A DNA stretch of 64,000 nt, from contig JABWDB010000004.1 in the NCBI GenBank assembly GCA_019614645.1, forward strand, positions 4,216,001-4,280,000. Direction: 5' to 3'. Source of the stretch: Stratiolaelaps scimitus. Lineage: Eukaryota; Arthropoda; Arachnida; Mesostigmata; Laelapidae. A program made the position numbers and the translations under genes. Below, one piece after another: positions 11,001-20,300 of this stretch (position 1 is its first letter; every line of letters starts with the position of its first letter). Under the pieces are notes generated by a model. The model did not search any database, was not told where the DNA came from, and worked only from the letters and a program-made list of their open reading frames with translations.

Positions 11001-14000
11001 GAAAAGGCTCAGGGAGCGAGGAAGCTCGGAACAATAAGACTTATCCATTATCTATTTATAAATCTCTTATAAATCTCATCCAAGCATCATTTATGATCAG
11101 TGAGGTCAGATCTATCCCATATATAGGTTCCCAACATAACTATTAAAAGAACTCTCCAATCGGTAGGACTCCGCCTGAAATCTCATTCTCACTTATCCCT
11201 GTCACCGACGGGCGCCGCCCTGACGGCCTCACTCTCGTCCCTTCCACCGAGGCCGGCACCTCGTTTGGGACGGCGCGGTGGTTGACACTCGGACACCTTC
11301 TTATGTCAACGACTGTGCAACCACTCCCGGTTACGCGGTAGCGCGCGCGGAGCGGGCCAAGCTACTGAAGTAGGCCGCACTCCAGGCAACCCACCTCTTT
11401 TCCCCCTTGCGTTTGAAACCCAAGGCGGACACGGCACCTTCACTGCAAACTTCCTCGAAGGGGTCTACCATAGGCTGATCCGCGCAACCGGGGACAAGCG
11501 CGCAGAATATTTCGTTCTGCGACGCCTGTCCCTCGCTGTGCGGAAAGACAATGCCATCGCCTTCCTCGGGACAATGTCGGCCTCGACCCCGGTCCCCAAC
11601 TAATCCCCCTCCCAAATAATAAGTGGAAATAATTTATATTTCTTTTATGTTTGAATAAAGACTTGTTTTGCGATTGTCGTCGTATTATTAAAAATAATCT
11701 GAGAAAAAAAGTGCAAAATGGGTCCCTCATGTACTCGGTCCTGGCCAACTGAAAATTTCGCGAGACAATTTGAAGATATATAGGCAGCAAACGAGTCGCT
11801 TATAGCATACCGTTGCAGTGGACAAGATATGATTCAGCCTGTATGGGTACCGGAAAAAGATCCAATGAAACAGCGGCTACGACCAGGTGCACAGGCAATG
11901 GCTAGCACTTGCTATGGATTTCAACGGAATTTGCTACTACGAGACTTTCGGCCCAAAAGAAAAAATGGACTCGGCTCGGTATCTTAAGTTCTTGAAGAGA
12001 CCCATGAATAATTGGCACCGACTGTGGCTGCTCGGTGGCAATACTAGGGCACATCGTAGCGATGAAATTACGTCCTGGCTTAAGGCCAAAAAGGCTGAAC
12101 GGTGGCCCCCCTTTTCTTCCGATTTAAGCCCAATGGCAATGGTTGCTTCCATAAATTAAAGAGGGCTATATGTGGCCAAAGGTATGCAATCATCGACTTG
12201 GTCCGAGAGGCCTTAAATAACGGAGTTATAAATGAGAATAGAAATTGTGCATACCTAGCCGTCAGAAGGCTTCCAGAACTCTGGGACCGGTGTATAAATA
12301 AAAGAGGTGCATACCGTTACCTCTTAGTATGAGTTAACGGTATGCACCTCTCCTAAGTTATAATAAACTCACTTAGTTTAGCCGATATTGAATTATATAT
12401 ATGTCTCATTTTATTTGGGTCAGTCAATAATTAGCGAATTGTTGTTCTTCGCGAGCCACAAACCTGCATATAATTGCCACAGGCGAATTGGTAAAAGTCG
12501 GTGCACGGATCAACGGTCGGGTCCATATTTTCGATGATTTGTGCCGCGGCCTTCATACAGCCAGAAGTCAGGCAGCGACTGTAGTTGGCCATAGCGACCT
12601 GTTGAAGGTCAGCCACTGTTGATGCGTTGCATAATGCAGATCCCGTAGCATTAGGTGATCTCGAAGTTTCTCGCTGAGCTGAAGCGGAATCAAAAGATTA
12701 TACGCAGCATGTTAATTGCTGATCCGATTAAATTTGCGCAGCAGTAAGTGGCGTGTGAATCGAGAAAACAATTCGCGAACAAAATCATCTTAATGAATTA
12801 TTTGTGGGTAGAGCACATTCAATTGAAAATTTTGATTTTCTGGTCCAGTACGTCAATATGCGGACCGAGCTGGTCAGGCTGACTCGATAGAATGTCCAAA
12901 AGTTGACCGTCATTCTTTGATCAAATCGCGTCTCGGTAGTTTGGGGTAACAATGGTAAACGTTATATGTATCAGAACTAATGGTATCCCTCCTCATCCAA
13001 AAAGGCACTCCAGTTGTCCACCCTATCTAAAATCGCTTGCCCTTCATTAATATGAATGGTCGAAATAGTATTCACCGTTTGGAGAGCAGCATACCATATT
13101 GACCAACTCCGGTGTAATGAGTACTAGATGCTTGGATAAAATTAAACCTTTATTCAAAGGTTTAATATTATCAAAATTGCGCTTATGATAATATTCATAA
13201 TGCACTAGAAGCGCATTTCGACTCCAAACTGATGTTGAGTAAGGCCAGTAGCGTTACTCTAGGGCGTTTGGGATTGTTGCGTACTGGGATTGTTGGGGTT
13301 TATAGGGTTCTTAGACGTTTGTTCTGCATCGGACTTTGATGTAATCAAATATGAGCCGGGAAGACTTCCTGACCAGCTGGGGTGTCGGCTAGGACCGTCC
13401 TCACAGCAGCCGCATACAACTTTCCAAGGTCCATAGCAGAGTCAAACTGGCCAACCTAATGCACAGATTGAGTTGCCGGTTGTGGGGTAGAAACGATCAA
13501 TATTGGTCAGGGAGCTCTGACCTAACTTGCTGTGGGGTCGATGTTTCCTAATTGTTCTTCGTTTCTCGTTTCTCGATTTAGTACACTCTCAAAGGACAGT
13601 GTCGAGTGAGACCCATTGCAGTCGACACACGTGAGTATATCCTTACAGCTAAGTGCCATGTTGCCAGAATCGCAGCAACTTTTAAAAGCTATCTGGCCTC
13701 TGCAGCTAGCAGCTTTATGGCCTAGCCTTAAAAAATGCCAATTTTTTTCTAGGGGGGTCTCTGGAACGCGTAATGCACATACGTGACAGAACAGCCTCTT
13801 GCCACCGTGTGTGAGACTCATAAACTCACTAAAACCAGTTTTCCCCCCCACCCGTTGGTTTGCAACCACGTAAGCAATACTTCATCCCATCCTCCAGGGG
13901 TGAGCCATCAGCCTCGGTGCTATCAATGGCTGTCTTTCCCCTTATCCCTGCCCTTTGTGATCCAGTACCGAGTTTGCCGATCTTGACTATATAGGTCTGG

Positions 14001-14640
14001 AACTGGCCATATCCGGTCAGTATCTGCGCTGTCCAGTAGGTAATCTCCCCACCCGGCCGATCGTACCAATCTCGCAACACAGGGATAAGCTCCTTGGGCC
14101 ATCGGCCTCTCCCGTTGTCCGGCTGTCTGCTCCTCTCGTTCTGCCACGTTTGCAGTATAAGCGTGTGACTCGCGATTGAAGAGTTAAGAGCAACTTAGAT
14201 GAAGTAGTGTTTGACATTGCCACAATTCAATTCAAATTGAGGTTTATCGTCGGAACAGCGACCCTTGAGTCTTCGAAAATATAGAATAACCAAATATGCA
14301 TGACATATATAACAAGTAGTCGGCAGAATACACAAATAAAGACAGTATATTATTGAAGTATAACAGCTAGAGTTTTTAGAGAATAGAAATAGAATTCACC
14401 AGATTTAGCGCTAGTCTTAGCGAAATCAACAGTGTCAACAAGATATGACAGCTATGTACTGATAGACATGCTCAAGACATCGGTGACAAGTTCTAGCCCC
14501 TATTACTACCACTGTTATGACCAGCACACTTCGTATCAACGTGTATCGATCTCATCTTTTGCACAACACATTCTCTCACCACCTATACTCTGGTACTGGT
14601 GACCCAGGAAGGCGAGTGCGATTGCGATTTCCACAAGCAT
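2028..14640 (-). CDS. Gene A: neprilysin-like M13 zinc metallopeptidase (15 coding exons)
   Basis: M13 peptidases are zinc ectoenzymes that cut small peptides outside the cell. Coding exons 5' to 3': 14640-14580, 12678-12464, 10781-10616, 10331-10071, 9762-9629, 6968-6886, 6528-6399, 5381-5292, 5127-4963, 4625-4553, 4092-3941, 3319-3113, 2893-2714, 2519-2383, 2163-2028. They total 2190 bases (729 codons plus stop). Visible in order: hydrophobic N-terminus [19 protein letters not shown] and [12 protein letters not shown]; substrate motif NAYY (about residue 523); zinc site HEITH (564-568); ENIAD (E626, D630); catalytic His691 in YHSP; Arg697; C-terminal CAVW. Oddities: HGFDN where B and C have HGFDD, exon 6 six codons shorter than in B and C, and a TGA upstream of the start Met in the membrane-segment frame. 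The start is the Met shared by all three copies. Family is certain; activity is unknown. Confidence 0.85.
3406..3449. repeat. Snap-back palindrome in gene A intron
   Basis: Arms of 20 bases (3406-3425 and 3430-3449) with one mismatch and a 4-base loop. It lies just upstream of the HEITH exon. Confidence 0.7.
5634..5726 (-). mobile_element. tRNA-derived SINE-like fragment
   Basis: On the minus strand it reads GTGGCTTGGACAGCTAAG (box A-like), then an anticodon-arm-like stem-loop TCTGGCT/AGCCAGA, then CAAGTTTGAGCCC (box B-like). That order and spacing suit a tRNA head. The acceptor stem does not pair well, so it is not a working tRNA. tRNA-derived SINEs are known from ticks; membership in a named family would need a database search. 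It sits in the gene A intron between coding exons 7 and 8. Confidence 0.4.
6166..6191. repeat. Perfect 11-bp-arm palindrome
   Basis: TCCCATGTTTT at 6166-6176 and its exact complement at 6181-6191, with a 4-base loop. It is in a gene A intron, and nothing else is recognisable nearby. Confidence 0.6.
6969..8638. other. Gene A intron between coding exons 5 and 6, MITE-free part
   Basis: AT-rich intronic DNA without recognisable coding. The stretch about 7935-8005 matches 40995-41070, in the same intron of gene C and in the same orientation (shared words GAGCTG-TCAGTTAG and CCACCT-AAGTGAG). It is therefore either an ancestral intron remnant or a shared dispersed repeat. Confidence 0.4.
8639..8983. 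mobile_element. Fold-back MITE with Tc1/mariner-type ends
   Basis: One long inverted repeat: left arm 8639-8798, loop 8799-8817, right arm 8818-8983. The inner parts of the arms are nearly identical and the outer parts more diverged. The outer ends read CAGTGGTGTGCATAAAC and its complement GTTTATGTACACCACTG, typical of Tc1/mariner termini. The left flank is TA, the usual target; the right flank is CA, so the TA duplication is imperfect. No coding capacity: a non-autonomous element. Confidence 0.75.
8985..9014. repeat. Perfect 14-bp-arm palindrome beside the MITE
   Basis: ATTAATGAGGTTTT at 8985-8998 and its exact complement at 9001-9014, immediately right of the MITE end. It may have formed when the element inserted or left. 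Confidence 0.65.
11190..11620 (+). other. GC-rich block, probable decayed element, unassigned
   Basis: It sits in the AT-rich gene A intron between coding exons 2 and 3 and stands out by GC content. One plus-strand frame reads [20 protein letters not shown] and continues with [17 protein letters not shown]. This looks like eroded protein coding, but I do not recognise the family. No terminal repeats were seen. Confidence 0.3.
11840..12325 (+). pseudogene. Decayed Tc1/mariner-superfamily transposase
   Basis: Plus-strand frames give [17 protein letters not shown], then [20 protein letters not shown], then [12 protein letters not shown]. The last two match the catalytic-core pattern DNA-x-x-H and the W-P-x-x-SPDL-x-P box of Tc1/mariner transposases; the first Asp of DNA is Gly here. 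After a frameshift the C-terminal part continues ([30 protein letters not shown]). It has lost its N-terminus and reading frame and lies in a gene A intron. The palindrome at 12303-12351 marks its right side. Confidence 0.65.
12303..12351. repeat. 17-bp-arm palindrome at the right side of the decayed transposon
   Basis: AGAGGTGCATACCGTTA at 12303-12319 and its exact complement at 12335-12351. Similar bases (GCATACCGTTGCAGTGG) occur at about 11805, on the left side of the transposase relic, so the palindrome could hold a terminal repeat copied in both orientations. Confidence 0.6.
13141..13166. repeat. Short palindrome in gene A intron
   Basis: ATTAAACCTTT at 13141-13151 with its exact complement at 13156-13166. 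Confidence 0.5.
13522..13869 (-). pseudogene. Decayed LINE ORF1 (zinc-knuckle Gag) fragment
   Basis: A minus-strand frame contains [20 protein letters not shown], then DSGNMALSC, then [10 protein letters not shown]. Residue by residue this follows the three CCHC knuckles of the intact LINE ORF1 near 45 kb ([35 protein letters not shown]), with several Cys lost. It is an old relative of that element in the gene A intron between the start exon and coding exon 2. No matching reverse transcriptase was seen alongside. Confidence 0.6.
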
Positions 14641-14718
14641 AGTCACGGCCACTAGGAAACGCCACCTAGTGTACGCTCACCTTGTCTTCTCCGGCCCCAC
14701 TACGGAGACTGCCAACTC
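14580..14718 (-). other. Gene A start exon (5' UTR plus signal/membrane segment)
   Basis: Exon bounded by TTACAG| at 14719-14720 and a |GTGAGA donor at 14578-14579. Translation is placed at ATG 14640-14638, the Met present in A, B and C. Upstream of it the same frame encodes hydrophobic TRWRFLVAVT but runs into TGA after a few more codons, and the position equal to gene B's alternative ATG is AGG. Confidence 0.6.
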
Positions 14719-15459
14719 CTGTAATACAACACTGATGTCAGCAACAGTTACAGGTTACTGAACAATCAAATAAACCAATCCCGACGGAAACGCTCCTTCA
14801 GCAGGTTTGTGCGGAGTGTTTTGACATTCAAATAACGAACATCGTATAAATTTGGTGCACGCTGCCGATGGATCCATGAATCAAATGAATCGAGGGACAC
14901 ATTCAATGGAAGAGCCGAACTGCGCAAGCTATGGGGCGATCGCAGGACTGAGTGTGTCAACTCGCGCAAGCGATGGCATTTCAGGACAAGCGCGTAGCTG
15001 ATACGTTAGCGAAGTCCCCATCCGAGGCATTCCAGGATAATTTTGTGGAACAGACAGATGTCCAGAAAGAAAAATACCTCTGAAAAACCTGTAGAAGTAC
15101 ATATGTATTTAGAAGTACTGATACAAATATGCGTGAGGAACACAAAGAATACAAACGTGTGATTTTGTGAGTGCTGAGAGGACTCTCCTGATGCTATTTT
15201 GATAGAAAAAGTGCGTAAAAGGCTGCAGAACAGGAGTCCACAGTGGAGAAACGATCACAAATTGGCGACGACTGACTGAAAATTGCCAACTGAGTGCGGA
15301 ATGGTGATTTTTTTCGGCGTAGGATGAAGCCCCTATATTGATTGCCACCAGGCCCCGTAATAAAAGAATCAGATCACTTTCGTACTCTTGTGCTGCGTTA
15401 GACTGTCATTTTTTATTCGGTAATAAAACTTAGTAATTACCTTTCGTAATACCGGTTAC

Positions 15460-15612
15460 CTTCAGTAGAAAGGTAGCTTTAAGTGAGAAGAATTTCGTGA
15501 ATTTAGCGGGAGAGACTGCTTATAGAGAAATCACACTTTTCTTTTGTTAAAATATTAAATGAAAATATTAAGTAGCGCCCGCTAGCCGGCTTCTAGCATC
15601 GTTCTCGGCAGC
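15460..15612 (-). other. Gene A non-coding first exon (5' UTR), inferred
   Basis: Lies below the TATA box at 15639-15646 and ends at CTGAAG|GTAACC. It has the same layout as unit 0 and unit B. The frame that would join the next exon is closed by TAA, so it is read as untranslated. The start-site end is approximate. Confidence 0.45.
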
Positions 15613-15638
15613 AGTAACTCGTGTTGCTCGTTCTCAGC

Positions 15639-15646
15639 CTTATATA
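15639..15646 (-). promoter_or_regulatory. TATA box of gene A
   Basis: TATATAAG on the minus strand, perfect against the metazoan consensus. About 25-35 bases downstream is the block CTGCTGCCGAGAACG, conserved in units 0, A and B. Confidence 0.5.
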
Positions 15647-15844
15647 GCCGCCGCCGAAGATTTGTTACAATACACTTCATTCCATTACATTTTAGGACTT
15701 TGATTTGAATCCCCCAGCCCTTCTCCCATCGGACGTTTCTCGATACTTAAACGTATGACATCGCTATCAAAACTGTCGGGAGGAAAAACACACCTCCCTG
15801 AAACAATAGGCTGCAACTTGGGTAGTACCTAGGTCCCCAATTTG

Positions 15845-16035
15845 ATAAAGAACTCCAAAGATCTTTATCAAATTGGGGGAATCAAAGAGGGGGGCTGGGG
15901 GCTGGGGGGCTGGGTGAGTAAGGCAGAGAATAAGCAAAGGTGGCCCCGACAGGTCTTCATAGTAATACCTAAAACGGTTAAGAGCTGAGGCCTGTCAGAT
16001 AGGGGAACAGCTGAGGGTCAGCTTGAAAAACAGTT
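15845..16035 (+). mobile_element. Short hairpin-tailed retroposon, copy 2 (longest 5' end)
   Basis: Flanked by TAGGTCCCCAATTTG (15830-15844) and TAGGTTCCCAATTTG (16036-16050). It contains the longer family consensus (AGAGAATAAGCAAAGGTGG, then CATAGTAATACCTAAAACGG) before the core and ends in the hairpin AGCTGA-GGG-TCAGCT followed by TGAAAAACAGT. Its left part carries a 13-bp palindrome and a G-run block. Confidence 0.6.
15875..15914 (+). repeat. G-run block, potential G-quadruplex
   Basis: Five runs of 3-6 G within 40 bases, spaced by short loops such as CT. It lies upstream of the gene A promoter, inside or beside retroposon copy 2. Confidence 0.5.
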
Positions 16036-16050
16036 TAGGTTCCCAATTTG

Positions 16051-16120
16051 GGCCGCAGGTCCCAAGAGCTGAGGCCTGTCGCATAGGGGAACAGTTGAGG
16101 GTCAGCTCGAAAAAAACAGT
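16051..16120 (+). mobile_element. Short hairpin-tailed retroposon, copy 3
   Basis: A second core copy directly behind copy 2, flanked by TAGGTTCCCAATTTG (16036-16050) and TAGGTCCCCAATTTG (16121-16135). Two insertions at one target, or a local duplication, would explain the three copies of this 15-mer. Confidence 0.6.
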
Positions 16121-16259
16121 TAGGTCCCCAATTTGGATGCATAGACCGCTGTTAGAGGCATGTTGATGCTGAGCGTGGATGGCGCGCAGATCCGAATTGC
16201 GACTGGTGGAAAGTAACACGATAATAGGTGAAGCTGCTTGACTCTTTCCCGCCAGAAGA

Positions 16260-17239
16260 GTCCCAATCGTCCGAACGCTTCTGCCTATAAGAGCGATCGC
16301 GAATTATTCAAGCAGTTTGTCAATGCAAAAGATCCCTACTTAACGATATGGTACCGAAGCTAGCGTTTATAGCAAACCCTTGGATGGACGGCGTAATCCA
16401 TCCCTTTCGTGTATTTTGGTCACGGCGTCACAAGTCACGTTGTATGCAAATTGACTTAATTACGTTTTCGATAAACTGCAGACGTTCTGGGGGGTTAACT
16501 TTATGGCGTTATTACCCTCACACGCAAATTCTATTATTTTACTGTTGTCTCTATAAGAAAGCATTGTTTCTGCCTGTGCTTTCGTATATTTTAGAAGTGC
16601 CTGTTTTAATTGTTTTTGTTCGTTCAGGCGATGAGCAATGATACCGGGAGAGTATTATAAAATCTTGAAGATGCATTGATTCATGCAAAGTATAATTCAG
16701 CATATATCTACGCACGTATCCATATACATTCCACACGCTGCATCGACGATGTCACATAAGTCATCTGATACAATTCTGAGGTCATAATTCTATACACAAG
16801 ATAACTATGTACCACAGAGGTAAAGGTTTTTATGTTTATTAAATAAACTGCAATTTCTCAGTATACATACCACATTAGGGTTTCGTTGTAAAGAACACAA
16901 TAATTTATTTCATATTATATGTGTCATGCAGCCAGAGAGAGAACGATAGAGAGAGAGAGTCCTTTACAGAGTTGTCAAGAGCTTTTTTCTTTACTACAAA
17001 CGTTCTTGCTTTAAATTGAGCTAATCTCGCGATGAAGCTAGCTTCAGGCAGTGGGCAGCCGATATGCGGCGGTTACCGAAAATCGTACGAACGGCATCAC
17101 ACCGGACAATTATACCTCCTCCTCCCCAGACCGATACACCGTAACATAGAAGAGACGCGTTAAACAACCCGAAATGTCCGATGAATATATATAATATTAA
17201 TTATATATAATTAACGACAACTTTTGCATCGTTTTCAAT
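16260..17239. other. Intergenic between gene A upstream region and gene B
   Basis: AT-rich sequence without recognisable genes. It includes a GA-rich run (about 16936-16962) and an AT palindrome at about 17187-17215. Confidence 0.4.
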
Positions 17240-17245
17240 TTTATT
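17240..17245 (-). terminator. Polyadenylation signal of gene B
   Basis: AATAAA on the minus strand about 85 bases past the gene B stop codon, in the same context as in genes A and C. Confidence 0.6.
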
Positions 17246-17329
17246 GTGTTCCTTAGTTGTCGGGCAACGAGCAGGTGTTTTGCGTTTGACATTTGGCTTG
17301 AAATCCTGAAAGTGGTCAGGTAATCCATT

Positions 17330-20300
17330 TCACCACACAGTGCACTTGTCTCTTGGATTCATCGGCGACCCGATGGGGCAGTTAAACTGCTCAGAAAACT
17401 CAACCGTGTTCGATAGCGGTCCAATCACGCGGTACATAGACGGGCTGTGCCACCCCGCGATGGCACTAAAGGAAGAGAGACAAACAAAGAAAATTGAAAA
17501 TCATCAGGAGGTATTTAGGGTCGAAGATGCCGAGGCGGATTTAATCTGTTAGTTCGTCATTTTGAGTTTATATTCGATGTCTCTTTGAAGATCTGTCATA
17601 TCTTCCAATGAACAGCAAACGTGGTGCAACACGCGCTTTCTTTTCGATTCCATGACAGGTCGGACTTGCACACACCGTCCTAATTGATCAGCTTTTGACC
17701 ATACGGGTGTAGGATCTAGGCAGCGTTGCTGTAGTTAACAAACGAAGCGCCTCGATTGACTCTTACGATAAAAGCAGTGCCTGTGGCCGGTATTTGCCAC
17801 ACCAGACATTCGCAGCCGAGATCCAAAATAGCTGGTCCGGTGTATAGTTGAGTCCGGGCAGAGCGCTCTCTGGGCCGTTGTCCTTCACCCACTGTCGGTA
17901 GGCCTACATTAATCGGCAGACAGGACGTATTGGACAAAAAATACTCGAGTTAAACTAAATGCGGATGCACCCGGAACTGAAACCTGCACGGGAACTAGAT
18001 GATGAGCTGAGTTCTTACGCAATGATTATCTGGCTACGTGTGTGCATGTATGAATTTCTTCTAAATTCAGTTCATAAGGAATTCAATATCTACCCGACTT
18101 CGCCACGCTAATGTTACGGTATTCTGTTCGACTACATCGCAATTCTTCGTAATGTACTTAATTTTTCCTAAATAACTCGTCGTTTTGGTGGCATCGCGCT
18201 TCAGTGGTCTGAGGGGTCATTTCATATATTTCCTATCTACTAAAATAGACTCGAAAAATGTTTTGTACTCACCCGGAAAGCCTCCTTAATGCCACCGTTA
18301 TCGGCGATGTTTTCACCTTGTGTGTTAATGCCATTAATAGTCATATTAATCGCAGGAATTGTGTAGTTTCCATACTGATGGATGATACACTGGGCTTTTT
18401 TCTTGAACTTCTCGTCAGTTTCATGTTTCCACCAATTTTTGTTGTTGCCGTCCTGAAACGAGTGTCCTTAAAAAACTAAAATATTTGTCTCCGATACAAC
18501 TACACAACGCAAACGTAATGAAAGACAATGGGCATTGAACTTAGGGCAGAGAACTACAGAATGTCTGCCCTGAGGTACAAGGAATTAAGCAGCACCTGTA
18601 TTCAGGAGACCGCACGATGCGTGACTGTTGAGCTGTGTTCTAAGTTGTCATATGGATCAGAAGGAAGCGGTCGGTTTACCTTGTCAAACATCCTTCCTCG
18701 GTCATCAAACCCGTGGGTGATTTCGTGTCCGATTATATATCCGATCGCACCAAAATTCATGTATTTGGGTCGGTCCTTCGAGAAGAACGCCCCCTGCAAG
18801 ATGCCTGCCGGGAAATGGATGTAATTCTCGAGCGAGCTGTAGTATGCATTTATGACTGCAACCTTGGCGCGTTTCTTCCAATCACCCTAACGAAAAACCG
18901 TTCATTATTCCACATGTGCGATAAATACTTGATAGTAATTAGAAATATCAGAAATCAGGTGTGTGAGAACAAGTGGATAGTTTGCATTGTACTCCGGGAG
19001 TATTCGTAACTAGAAACAGTGGGTTTGATCAGATCTAGGCAACTCAGTTTATAATAGAAGGCAGATATTTTTTTCGATCAATTTTAGGCCAGGAGGGTAA
19101 GGTTTTCTAAAGTTTTCTAAAACAAATGTTAAAATTAACACAGAGCTTGTTAAAAGCTAAAAATACTACAAATGAATTAACGATATGAGTAAAAAAGTGT
19201 AAAATTGACTTTTTTTTAGTGTTGCTGCTTGTACGCACTTATAAATATGGTAGAGTCAGTTTTCTGTAAACTAGTCGACGGCTCTTCGAGTGACGATACA
19301 TTTGCGACAAGAAATTAAAAAAAGTATTAAGAAAAAGTACAATAATTATAATCGTAACAGCAGCAACGATAGCATTGGCATGTTCACATGTTAATGAGTT
19401 CAAAGAGCAGCCTCTCGTTACAATTCGATTATATTTAAAAAATAATTCCAGTGCACGGCTGAAATTCTTAACTAACTGGGTCTACCTTGACTCGGGTCTT
19501 TCTCAATTTTCCGAGGGAGTTGTCTCTCGACCATCTCGTCAGTTTCAAGGCGTTCAGGAAGAACTCGTCGGGTTTCATCGATAGATTCGTATAATGGTCA
19601 TTTATTAGGGTATCATTTAACAGCTCAGGCGGATATCCTGCAAAAAGTAATGTATGGATAAGCGCGAATGAATGTGATATGGGCGTTATACATCCGAAGC
19701 TCTCTCTGTTAATTTCAACATAAATCTATCAAATGATATTCCTGAACTATGTGTTAGTCTGTATATGAAATCACACGAGACGTGCGTAGAGCTTACACCA
19801 TATAGATACCTACGGGAATCAAAGATAATAACTCATTTAACGTGTTTTTCACGTTCCGTATTCATTGTGGTCGAGTCAAGCCCACACAATGACATCATTT
19901 ATTGTAGGCGGGAAGGTGAACCTACCGATGTAGGGAACCATTGCCTCCGCTTTATCCTTGGTATTCTGACGGGTCGAGTTGTCCATCCAATCGACTTCCT
20001 GCAGAACCATTAAACACGATTATACATGGGGGGATGTGTACAACGGTAATAATTTTGCTTACAACTGTGTTAAACTATTTTTCGAGAGTACAAAAAGGTC
20101 TTTCGTTGTGGCCGTATGGCCACATGCTCACCATTACTGAGTAGATTCATTCCGTGTATTCGCACGCAAAAGAAAATCAACCAAAACATCTGGGCAGTTT
20201 TAATTTGAGACGAGAATAATCGAAATAGCATTCGACGACTGCACAAGATTAGAATGTTTCTAAAACTCGAACATAAAAGTCATACATAAATTCCTCGTCT

